Counted from the stretch's first letter, positions 1-6,365 are shown. The stretch: DNA of 6,882 nt from Methanocalculaceae archaeon (GCA_031255895.1 JAIRRQ010000091.1:1-6882), one strand, 5' to 3'. Made by a program: numbers and translations. Notes: generated by a model from the sequence alone, not told the origin.

Positions 1-312
1 TTGGATGAGATCGCCAGAAAACTCGTTGTGGAGTTGCAGAATGAGGGTATTCAAACGGAGTATGATGATGCAGGTGCCATTGGCCGCCGTTACCGTCGTC
101 AGGATGAAATCGGGACACCTGTGTGTGTAACGATCGATTACGATACAAAGAAAGATACAACAGCAACTTTACGGGATCGTGACTCAATGAAGCAAGTACG
201 ACTGCCGCTGGTGGAGATCCCGAAGGTGGTGTATCAGCTGATCAAAGGCAAGAAGACATTTGATCAACTGAGACAATTCTCTATTTTTAGAGATTCTTTT
301 AGAAAAATATAG
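1..312 (+). CDS. glyS: Glycyl-tRNA synthetase, C-terminal part (5' end outside window)
   Basis: This is the anticodon-binding C-terminus of the dimeric, archaeal/eukaryal-type class II glycyl-tRNA synthetase, which joins glycine to tRNA-Gly in the cytoplasm. The family signature is plain: [20 protein letters not shown] at residues 21-40 of the fragment, then a CVTIDYDT strand and a [12 protein letters not shown] segment, ending in the usual TFDQL. The frame is open to the left edge, so the TTG at base 1 is an internal leucine and the catalytic core lies upstream. Family members often stop close to the TFDEL-like motif; this one adds about 13 residues ([13 protein letters not shown]), whose DNA is AT-rich like the following intergenic stretch and includes a perfect 6-bp hairpin. 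That tail may be non-native read-through into spacer DNA (inference). Identification is secure. Confidence 0.94.
   Translation: MDEIARKLVVELQNEGIQTEYDDAGAIGRRYRRQDEIGTPVCVTIDYDTKKDTTATLRDRDSMKQVRLPLVEIPKVVYQLIKGKKTFDQLRQFSIFRDSFRKI
278..293 (+). repeat. Perfect 6-bp hairpin in the glyS tail
   Basis: The arms TCTCTA (278-283) and TAGAGA (288-293) are exact inverted complements around a TTTT loop, followed by TTCTTTT. The hairpin sits inside the last codons of glyS, in the extension beyond the conserved end. It could help 3'-end formation of the mRNA, but the stem is short and AT-rich, so chance is possible. Confidence 0.4.
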
Positions 313-316
313 ACAT

Positions 317-332
317 CAATCAAAATTTTTCA
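317..332 (+). terminator. Probable T-tract terminator after glyS
   Basis: A TTTTT run at 326-330 begins 14 nt after the glyS stop, inside the motif CAATCAAAATTTTTCA. Archaeal RNA polymerase commonly terminates at U-rich stretches without a strong hairpin. Nearly the same motif follows the ORF ending at 1301, at the same distance from the stop. Confidence 0.45.
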
Positions 333-344
333 AAAGAAATAATA

Positions 345-397
345 TAGTATCATCTCGCTCTCGTACGTCAAAAAGAGAGAGAAAGATCATCATACTA
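345..397 (+). repeat. Imperfect inverted repeat (long hairpin) downstream of glyS
   Basis: TAGTAT (345-350) pairs with ATACTA (392-397). Further in, ATCT (352-355) pairs with AGAT (384-387), and CTCTC (358-362) pairs with GAGAG (377-381). A bulge of about four bases and two mismatches interrupt the stem, and the loop is about 14 nt. It begins about 30 nt after the glyS stop. It may be a processing or termination structure, or a small RNA; no known RNA family is recognised. Confidence 0.35.
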
Positions 398-894
398 CGT
401 GAGATATAATATATTTCGTAAGAAAATATATCCTTCAGAAAGGAAGATATGTTCTGACATTTTTGTACCTGATTGTTTCGAAAATAGTTCACACACTATA
501 CTGCTCTTAAATCCTGTTTCACCAAAAAAAATTTGGAAAATATAGATATATAAAATTGAGATGTTACAGAGAAAATTCTCTTGAAATTCACTAAAATATC
601 GAACCATCATATGGAAAAAAAACCAATCACGTTTTGGAATCTTGAACTGACATTATTTTCAAAAAATAGATCAAACCAGTGAATTCGTAATGAATGTTAT
701 GACACGTTCTCCTGAATATACATGACTGGAAGATAATTGTGCCTCGTTAAAAATCAGAGCTGCCATCCGAGACGAATATTGTTGTGAAATAAGAAATGAT
801 ATGAGAGAGGACATTATGATCAAATAATCAGAGAGACTGTACTCTGAAGCGACGTGATAGTACTGGATGTGGAAGAATGATCATCACGAATACA

Positions 895-908
895 TAAGAA
901 TATATCAT
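895..908 (+). promoter_or_regulatory. Possible TATA-type promoter for the small ORF
   Basis: The stretch ATAAGAATATATC contains a TATA-like core about 35-40 nt before the ATG at 939, which would give a very short leader in the archaeal manner. There is no Shine-Dalgarno sequence before the ATG. AT-rich DNA produces such boxes by chance, so this is weak. Confidence 0.25.
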
Positions 909-938
909 CACCAGATCGTATTTTGATCCAATCTTACA

Positions 939-1301
939 ATGAAATTCACAAATATTTATCGAAATATCACATTACATCGTATATTGCAAAAAATGACGCT
1001 AATACAACCACCTATCGACGAAAAACGCATTTTCCAAAAAACACAAATTAATCAGGAAATATTCAGAGCTGTATTACGAGAAATGTACCAGGAATATTAC
1101 AAAAATGCAAAAACAATTTACCCACGAGACAAATCCTTTGCAGACAATATGTTTATCATAAATGAATTAACATTCGAGAATAACTACCACTGGTCAGTTT
1201 CCTTGCTTCAGGAAATAAAATTGAAACTCATCCAACTTAGTGAAAGGTACAACCAATACCCACAAAAACACAAAAATGAAATATTTTATCAATTATTATA
1301 A
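939..1301 (+). CDS. Unrecognised 120-residue protein, possibly a gene remnant
   Basis: I do not recognise this protein. It is rich in Lys, Asn, Ile and Gln, with no signal peptide or membrane segment. Notable stretches are EKRIF (residues 28-32), INQEIFRAVLREMYQEYY (37-54), SFADN (66-70), FIINE (72-76) and a lysine/leucine-rich helix around 88-101. A frame open for 120 codons in DNA this AT-rich is unlikely by chance, so it is or recently was coding. A frameshifted relative lies at 6060-6249. The same frame stays fairly open on both sides: after the TAA at 1299 it reads RAIKFFREINPHLRR up to a stop near 1374. The ORF may therefore be the surviving middle of a longer, nonsense-broken gene. The ATG lacks a Shine-Dalgarno sequence. 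Confidence 0.45.
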   Translation: MKFTNIYRNITLHRILQKMTLIQPPIDEKRIFQKTQINQEIFRAVLREMYQEYYKNAKTIYPRDKSFADNMFIINELTFENNYHWSVSLLQEIKLKLIQLSERYNQYPQKHKNEIFYQLL

Positions 1302-1305
1302 AGAG

Positions 1306-1320
1306 CAATCAAATTTTTCA
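1306..1320 (+). terminator. Possible T-tract terminator after the small ORF
   Basis: CAATCAAATTTTTCA begins 4 nt after the TAA at 1299-1301 and carries a T5 run. It matches the post-glyS motif except for one A. It may be a terminator, although it also reads in frame as IKFF, part of the possible continuation of the ORF. Confidence 0.35.
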
Positions 1321-1485
1321 GAGAGATTAACCCACACCTACGTCGCACATCGTCAACTAAGAGTGAAAACAAAGATTAAGTATATCATCACGTATCCCCA
1401 TATCCTCAAAATGATGGAATCTTTCTTCAAAAGTTGCAATGTGATACATCACCAACTCCTACGATGCAATGATATTTTGACTGGT

Positions 1486-1496
1486 TAAAATATACT
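1486..1496 (+). promoter_or_regulatory. Candidate TATA box for hef
   Basis: TTAAAATATA is the best archaeal TATA-like box upstream of hef. It lies about 95-105 nt before the ATG and would give a leader of roughly 70 nt. A weaker AT patch (CTAATATCAC) lies near -20, which would be too close for a standard start. No Shine-Dalgarno sequence precedes the ATG. Confidence 0.3.
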
Positions 1497-1590
1497 GTCT
1501 CCTTCAAAAAATCAACTGTTCCATCTCATTCCATATCATAACATCCCCACTATTCATCTACCTAGCCCACTAATATCACATACAACATCC

Positions 1591-3849
1591 ATGCACCACG
1601 TAAACCATTTTCTCATCCCCCCGAACAAAATCGAAGAACGTGCCTATCAAACCAACATCGCAAAACACGCCCTTGACGGCAACACCCTTGTTATCCTTCC
1701 AACTGGTATGGGAAAAACAACCATTGCGCTTCGTGTTGCAGTCGAACGACTGACCATCGGCAAAATCCTCATGCTTGCCCCGACCAAACCTCTGGTCGAA
1801 CAGCATTTCCACTATTTTTCCCAGAATCTTCTCCTCGAAAAAAGCAACGTCACCATGTTCACCGGCAACATACCACCGACTAAACGAATCGAGATTTGGA
1901 AAACAGTGCGGTTGTGTATCTCAACACCCGAAGTCATCAAAAATGATCTCATCGCCAAACGCTACTCGCTTGACGATGTCTCGCTTTTAATTGTCGATGA
2001 ATGCCATCGAACGGTGGGTAACTACGCCTATGTTTTCATTGCTGAACACTACGTGACGACTGCAGAACAGCCAATGATACTAGGCATGACCGCCTCACCA
2101 GGTTCTAACCAGAGAGTGGTTACCGAGATCTGCGAACACCTCACAATCGACATCATTGAGAGTCGGGTCGAGACTGATCCGGACGTAAGACCATACGTTC
2201 ACGAACGGGAAATCGAGTACCGAATGGTCGATCTTCCCGAAGAACTCTGGCTCGCACAGAGCATCTTAAACGGCATGATCGAGGAACGTCTCTCGATGCT
2301 CACCAATTGCGGATACCACATTCCCCGCAGGAATGTGCGCACTATGAAGGCATTAAATAGCATCATGGCACAAATTCAGAGCAGAATACAGCAACACGAC
2401 CATACAGCCTACACGGCCGCGTCCACGCACGCCGAGCTTATGAAGCTCAAACACGGCATTATCATGGCCGAGTCGCAGGGAACAATTTCGCTCAAATCTT
2501 ACCTTTTCCGCCTCAAAAGCGAAGGAACGTACGAAACCGGAAGCAAAGCAAGCAAACGACTTTGTGCGGATGAACAGTTTAAACGTCTGCTTGCCCTCGC
2601 GGACAACTGGACGCGGGAGCTCCATCCCAAAGCTGACGCAATCGTCAAGATTGTTTTAGATCAGCTCACCCTCGATCCAAATTCTCGCATCATCGTGTTT
2701 GCAACCTATCGCGACAGTGTTTCCATGCTCGTTAACCATCTTACCGAAGCGGGGGTTCCCACCATCCGGTTTGTAGGCCAGGCATCCCACGAGATGGAAA
2801 AAGGTTTGTCACAGAAGGAGCAGATCGAAGCAATCCACAAGTTTAGAGAAGGCAAGTATCATGTGCTGGTCGCAACCTCGGTCGGTGAAGAGGGGCTTGA
2901 TATTCCGTCAACTGATCTTGTGGTGTTCTATGAAGCCGTACCTTCTGAGGTACGGAGTATCCAACGAAAGGGGAGAACTGGCAGAAATTCAGCGGGAAAA
3001 ATCATTGTCCTAATCACCAAAGGAACAAGCGATGAAACCTTCCACTGGGTGAGCAACACTCGCGAAAAACAGATGCAGAAGAGTATCAAAGCTCTGCAGA
3101 ATAGGAATATTCCGGCAATATCATCTCCCACAGTCACACCAGTGGTAAGGCAGATCACACTTGCGGACGCTGCTGTTCGTGCAACAATGTTCACGATGGG
3201 AGAAAAAAGGGCTGAGGTTGTCATTGACAACCGCGAGATATCGTCAACGGTCGCGGAGCATCTCAATAATCTCGGTGCGAAGATAACACAAGGTAAACTT
3301 CCGATCGGTGATTACGCGATTGGAGACTGCGTTTTGGTGGAACGCAGGACCATACAGGACTTTGTGGACACGCTTGTTGACTGCGATCTTCTCAATCAAA
3401 TCCGCGACTTCTCCGAATCAACATCTTACCCGATCCTGATCATCGAGGGAGGATCGATCACCGATCTCTACGAACTGCACAACACTCATCCGAATGCAAT
3501 TCACAACATCATTGACTTGATTTCGGTGGACTTTGATGTCTTCCTTGTATTCACCGAGGATGCAAAAGAGACGGCATATATAATATATGCGTTTGCTTGC
3601 TGGGAAATAGAAAAAACAAAAAATAAACGAGATGAGCGAAATTTTCATTGCGACGAGTCAATTCACAAATATCGTGAGGAACTTGAATATATCATAACTA
3701 CCATCCCAGAGGTAGAACCAAAGACTGCACACAAGATTCTTGCAACACTCGGGACACTGAGAACGACGTTCTCAACGTTCACAGAAGAACTAATACAAGT
3801 GAAAAGTGTTGAAGAGAGGATAGGGGGAGGGGCGTTACGAAATCGATGA
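1591..3849 (+). CDS. hef: Hef helicase-nuclease (FANCM/XPF family)
   Basis: Hef is the archaeal fusion of a FANCM-like superfamily 2 helicase with an XPF/Mus81-type endonuclease; it remodels and cleaves branched or stalled-fork DNA. The 752 residues show, in order: Walker A LPTGMGKT (36-43), DECH (136-139), TAS (167-169), a helical insert (about 200-335), VGEEGLDIP (431-439), QRKGRTGR (458-465), the nuclease fold from about 541 with D546, GDY (573-575) and VERRTIQD (583-590), then a helix-hairpin-helix region from about 698. The start gives HHVNHFLIPPNKIEERAYQ, a normal Hef N-terminus. Three oddities: the nuclease motif is ERR instead of the family ERK; the two hairpin turns read IPEVE and VKSVE without the usual glycines; and the last residues (GGGALRNR) look out of frame after a G-rich tract at 3823-3832. 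Helicase function appears intact; full nuclease function is less certain. Confidence 0.95.
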   Translation: MHHVNHFLIPPNKIEERAYQTNIAKHALDGNTLVILPTGMGKTTIALRVAVERLTIGKILMLAPTKPLVEQHFHYFSQNLLLEKSNVTMFTGNIPPTKRIEIWKTVRLCISTPEVIKNDLIAKRYSLDDVSLLIVDECHRTVGNYAYVFIAEHYVTTAEQPMILGMTASPGSNQRVVTEICEHLTIDIIESRVETDPDVRPYVHEREIEYRMVDLPEELWLAQSILNGMIEERLSMLTNCGYHIPRRNVRTMKALNSIMAQIQSRIQQHDHTAYTAASTHAELMKLKHGIIMAESQGTISLKSYLFRLKSEGTYETGSKASKRLCADEQFKRLLALADNWTRELHPKADAIVKIVLDQLTLDPNSRIIVFATYRDSVSMLVNHLTEAGVPTIRFVGQASHEMEKGLSQKEQIEAIHKFREGKYHVLVATSVGEEGLDIPSTDLVVFYEAVPSEVRSIQRKGRTGRNSAGKIIVLITKGTSDETFHWVSNTREKQMQKSIKALQNRNIPAISSPTVTPVVRQITLADAAVRATMFTMGEKRAEVVIDNREISSTVAEHLNNLGAKITQGKLPIGDYAIGDCVLVERRTIQDFVDTLVDCDLLNQIRDFSESTSYPILIIEGGSITDLYELHNTHPNAIHNIIDLISVDFDVFLVFTEDAKETAYIIYAFACWEIEKTKNKRDERNFHCDESIHKYREELEYIITTIPEVEPKTAHKILATLGTLRTTFSTFTEELIQVKSVEERIGGGALRNR

Positions 3850-3907
3850 AAATTTCAGAAAATACCATTCCTCACCCCATATTTTGTCATCAGATCCATT
3901 TAGACAC

Positions 3908-3915
3908 TTTTTTTT
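3908..3915 (+). terminator. T8 terminator for hef
   Basis: An unbroken run of eight T lies about 58 nt after the hef stop, in the convergent gap with truD. It has no convincing hairpin, which fits archaeal U-tract termination. If the hef reading frame is shifted by one base, the run lies just before that frame's TAA at 3917-3919. Confidence 0.55.
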
Positions 3916-3979
3916 CTAAACAATTCAATTCAATCTCAAGATTCCGATCATAAATGCTATTACAGAATTTTATCCACAT

Positions 3980-3987
3980 AAAAAAAA
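3980..3987 (-). terminator. T8 terminator directly after truD
   Basis: Read on the minus strand, the truD stop TGA (3991-3989) is followed by one C and then eight T. Such an immediate U tract is a good archaeal terminator for the pth2-truD transcript, and it faces the hef tract about 65 bp away. Confidence 0.6.
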
Positions 3988-3988
3988 G

Positions 3989-5260
3989 TCAAACCATATG
4001 CTCAGGTGAACCTTGCATGTACTCACGACAGACGGTTGTTGCGTAGTGACCAGGCGGGAGAACGAACCGAAATGTGACATCCGTTCCCGAAATATCATAA
4101 TCAATCTCAGTTCTGAGGACAAGCTTCCTGTAGGCACCTCCGAAGTTAGTCTCGGTAAAGGTGGATGAATTTGCGAAATTTTGCATCGAAACATCATCCA
4201 CCTCCATCAACGCAATCATATCTTCCTCCATAGGGCCAGGCATTACAGGAAACGTTGTGCCTGGCATCCAGGCGACAACCGCACAACGACCGCGTTTCAT
4301 GTGCTGATAAGCAATGGGAAGATTTTTTTTGGTAACGATATCAATCCTACCGTTGGTGAAGAGAAGATGTTCACCGATCGCCACATCACTGAGATGGATG
4401 CCTTTAGCACAGCGTGCTGACAATGCCATGTTAAACAGCCAAGATTGATAGGCAGAGACAAACATCGAAAGAAGTTTTGGTGGCAGTGCCTGAAGCGCTG
4501 ATCCGTAACCTCCTGGATGTTTTGCAAGGAAATCGAGCATGATGCGTTCGTATAAAAATTTTGCCGGAAGATCATGCAAAGCTGCCTTTGCATCTCCAGT
4601 TTTTGCGAAGGCTTTGCGTGCAGTTTTGACATCATCGGATTCGTAGGGGAAGGCGTCTCCCACGTACATCTTTACAGCATCTTCATAATCTCCACGAAGA
4701 ATGTGAAGACCAATGCGATGCGTGATCGGTTTTAATGCGCCGAATCGCTGGATTCCATAATAGTTGGGTATGCCAGAAGAATGAATATCAGAGGTGATTG
4801 CAGCTATCCGTTCACGAAGTTCCTCTGATTCGCAGTTGCGATGCGTAATGGTGAATCGATTTCCCTGAAGATTGCCAAGGTTAAGAGGAAACTGATGATA
4901 TGCAATCGATTCAAGGACGATGTCCTTAAGCGCTACCTTTGCGAGTTTTTCCTCAGTGACGTCATAAAGAGATATGTACTGGACTGTTGTGGCATTGCGA
5001 TCTTTGGTTCCACCCCACCCGAGTCGTTTTGGACTAAGTGCAAGCCGCTTTGCAATTTCTCGTATGGCATGTTGATGTTCCCAGGACGTTTTGGTGAGTT
5101 TAGCGATGAGATAGGGGCCAGTCCCAGTAAATTTGATCGGCAATTCTTCAACGATGAAGTCCTGGGGGGTGCTACGAAGAATGCCACCGATTCCTTGTGC
5201 ATCGGTTGCGTAGTATTGTATCCCGAGAGATCGCTCAAGGGGGTAGGTAGATAGTTTCAT
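3989..5260 (-). CDS. truD: tRNA pseudouridine synthase D
   Basis: TruD converts uridine 13 of tRNA to pseudouridine, and family members in archaea can also modify other positions such as U35. The 423 residues match archaeal TruD length. Visible marks are the N-terminal YATDAQGIGGILRSTPQDFIVEE type segment, the catalytic loop GGTKDRNATTVQ with the nucleophilic aspartate at D87, GNRFTI (133-138), NYYGIQRFG (166-174) at the start of the TRUD insertion domain, YQSWLFN (271-277), and the C-terminal LPPGHYATTVCREYM (401-415). No key residue seems missing. The ATG lies 3 bp after the pth2 stop with no Shine-Dalgarno sequence (the mRNA there is CU-rich), so translation is probably coupled to pth2. 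The gene converges with hef and ends at a T8 tract. Confidence 0.97.
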   Translation of the reverse strand: MKLSTYPLERSLGIQYYATDAQGIGGILRSTPQDFIVEELPIKFTGTGPYLIAKLTKTSWEHQHAIREIAKRLALSPKRLGWGGTKDRNATTVQYISLYDVTEEKLAKVALKDIVLESIAYHQFPLNLGNLQGNRFTITHRNCESEELRERIAAITSDIHSSGIPNYYGIQRFGALKPITHRIGLHILRGDYEDAVKMYVGDAFPYESDDVKTARKAFAKTGDAKAALHDLPAKFLYERIMLDFLAKHPGGYGSALQALPPKLLSMFVSAYQSWLFNMALSARCAKGIHLSDVAIGEHLLFTNGRIDIVTKKNLPIAYQHMKRGRCAVVAWMPGTTFPVMPGPMEEDMIALMEVDDVSMQNFANSSTFTETNFGGAYRKLVLRTEIDYDISGTDVTFRFVLPPGHYATTVCREYMQGSPEHMV

Positions 5261-5263
5261 AGT

Positions 5264-5629
5264 TCAGAGGAGGGGGAGAGCACCGGTGACTTTGTCAATT
5301 TGTTCAGTTTTGGCAGGCCCGATACCAAGAGCAGTGACTGTTCCAGGTGGGATTTCGGTGTGCCCAGCATCAATAATTAAAGAAACAGGGAGTCCCTGAA
5401 TTTCTGCGGTTGCTTTAAGTTGGTAAAGCATCTGTTCGCACTGGACCCTGAGAGTGACTTTTTTCTGACCTTCTCGCATCCAGGATTTTTTGTCAAGAAG
5501 AGATGCCTTTTCATAGGCGCCGATTGAGGCATGAGCTGCCTGTGCGCACATTTTTCCGCAGCTGAGATTGAGGTCCGTTCGTACGATGAGACATTGTTTA
5601 TATTTGAAGACGCCTTCGTCACCGATCAT
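5264..5629 (-). CDS. pth2: Peptidyl-tRNA hydrolase, archaeal/eukaryal type
   Basis: Pth2 frees tRNA from peptidyl-tRNA that drops off ribosomes, acting in the cytoplasm. The 121 residues are the usual family length. The family core is complete: KQCLIVRTDLNLSCGKMCAQ (11-30) with the conserved GK, then AAHAS (31-35) with the conserved histidine, and near the end GLPVSLIIDAGHTEIPPGTV (79-98) followed by TALGIGPA. The ATG used adds about eight residues (MIGDEGVF) before the KYKQC strand; no later start is possible without cutting into the fold. It is the first gene of a unit with truD, both acting on tRNA, separated by 3 bp. No Shine-Dalgarno sequence precedes the ATG, which suggests a leaderless or short-leader mRNA. 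Confidence 0.96.
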   Translation of the reverse strand: MIGDEGVFKYKQCLIVRTDLNLSCGKMCAQAAHASIGAYEKASLLDKKSWMREGQKKVTLRVQCEQMLYQLKATAEIQGLPVSLIIDAGHTEIPPGTVTALGIGPAKTEQIDKVTGALPLL

Positions 5630-5655
5630 TGCGTATATTAATATGATGAGATGGA

Positions 5656-5665
5656 GAATAAAGAG
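5656..5665 (-). promoter_or_regulatory. Weak candidate TATA box for pth2
   Basis: On the minus strand the sequence CTCTTTATTC lies about 28-36 nt before the pth2 ATG, the right distance for a TATA box serving a leaderless mRNA. The match to the archaeal consensus is poor. A more striking ATATTAATAT palindrome (5635-5644) is too close to the ATG to be the TATA box but could be an operator. Confidence 0.25.
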
Positions 5666-5734
5666 AATGGAATAAAGATATTGCGTCGAAAGTTGACAGT
5701 AAACAAATACAAGTGCAAAATTGATCTAAAATAA

Positions 5735-5950
5735 TCTCGTTTTTATTTTGTCAGCAAGCACATCACAATATATTATGTTCAACACATTCGCCAATTTCCA
5801 TGTTTTAAAGATACAATTGAAAAAAGAAAAACATCATGTACAAAAAAAATAAAAAGACACATAACTGAATTAAAGGAAAATGAAAATAAAAAAATAGATG
5901 AAAGTACCTTACTTTACAGTACTTTGAACAATCTTCAAAATGTACAAAAC
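5735..5950 (+). pseudogene. Open frame without start codon, joined to the relic downstream
   Basis: This frame is open for 72 codons between a TAA at 5732 and a TGA at 5951, and contains no ATG, GTG or TTG near its left end. The text looks protein-like, with CFKDTIEKRK, then KRHITELKENENKKIDESTL and LYSTLNNLQNVQN. It ends where the sequence begins to resemble the region around the ATG of the ORF at 939 (CAATCTT followed by AATG). I read it as the upstream part of a broken gene; it could also be chance in A-rich DNA, which has few T-starting stop codons on this strand. Confidence 0.3.
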
Positions 5951-6249
5951 TGATATTCTATCAAAAACATATATTGTGAAATAAATAAATATACACCACA
6001 ATATTTAAAAATAATTTTCATTATTACCAATTCATCAACAATTAATCCGATTTCTGCTTGAAAAACGCATCTTTTAAAAAAACACAACAAAGAGAGATTA
6101 ACAACTATAATTGAAAAAATGACTGTAATCTGAGCGTATATGATGATATCTTCGATTTTTCTGCAGATAATCCTCAAGAATTCGTCATGATAAATGAGAA
6201 ACTTGATATGACTAGTGTTAATAAGATATTCACAGTGATAAAGATATAA
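5939..6249 (+). pseudogene. Frameshifted relative of the 939-1301 ORF
   Basis: Three pieces match the small ORF in the same order but in three different frames. First is EKRIF followed at once by a stop (6060-6077), against EKRIF at 1020-1034, with 14 identical bases running GAAAAACGCAT then TTT-like text. Second is HNKERLTTIIEKM (6083-6121), against INQEIFRAVLREM. Third is SADNPQEFVMINEKL (6160-6204), against FADNMFIINEL, with ATAAATGA shared exactly. The third frame ends at a TAA near 6247. Collinear matches with intervening frameshifts point to a decayed paralogue rather than chance. An 80-codon minus-strand ORF over the same bases is hydrophobic and unsupported. The family is not one I recognise. 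Confidence 0.5.
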
Positions 6250-6365
6250 TATCCATTACCAATCTAAAAAATCAGACAACCCACTACTATAAATAAATAA
6301 AAAACCACATGCCTAGATCTCCGACAAGTAGCACAATCATGATCATATTAAATTTAACAGATGAT

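Larger units (their letters stand above)
313..938. other. AT-rich intergenic stretch with possible decayed coding sequence
   Basis: I recognise no intact gene here. In the frame of the downstream small ORF, the stretch 651-923 reads as fairly open sequence broken by stops at 723, 825, 855, 858. Its longest open run is 34 codons (723 to 825), beginning LEDNCASLKIRAAIRDEY, and the upstream piece at 681-692 reads EFVM. This suggests a gene in decay rather than plain spacer. A 71-codon minus-strand ORF (610-395) is also present, but it matches no family I know and is probably chance. An imperfect hairpin lies at 345-397. Confidence 0.45.
1302..1590. other. Spacer between the small ORF and hef, with remnant frame
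   Basis: No intact gene is supported. The frame of the preceding ORF continues with protein-like text to about 1467, interrupted by a stop near 1374. The last 100 bases before hef are C- and A-rich with very few G. The overlapping 82-codon ORF at 1240-1488 in another frame is not supported as a gene. Confidence 0.4.

Noticed and set aside
395..610. 71-codon minus-strand ORF in the spacer after glyS
   Set aside because: It has no recognisable domain and no Shine-Dalgarno sequence, and its hydrophobic, aromatic composition is what A-rich DNA gives when read in reverse.
899..1391. Direct repeat TATATCATCAC at 902-912 and 1380-1390
   Set aside because: Eleven bases in AT-rich DNA, no wider similarity around them, and no regular spacing.
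1240..1488. 82-codon plus-strand ORF overlapping the end of the small ORF
   Set aside because: It overlaps another frame with better support, and its composition is low in information; the other frame reads as more protein-like text.
313..1590. Search for tRNA genes, CRISPR repeats and insertion-sequence ends in the spacers
   Set aside because: No T-arm GTTCGA-type signature with a pairing acceptor stem, no regularly spaced repeats, no transposase motifs and no terminal inverted repeats with target duplications were seen.
5261..5280. Shine-Dalgarno-like purine run before truD
   Set aside because: The purine-rich bases are on the plus strand; the truD mRNA reads CUCCUCU there, the wrong polarity to pair with 16S rRNA.
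5640..5700. Box C/D small RNA beginning with ATGATGA near 5643
   Set aside because: No CTGA box D follows at a suitable distance, and the site overlaps the expected pth2 promoter.
5935..6177. 80-codon minus-strand ORF with a membrane-like sequence
   Set aside because: It overlaps the relic whose plus-strand pieces match the 939-1301 ORF, and the hydrophobicity follows from A-rich complementary DNA.
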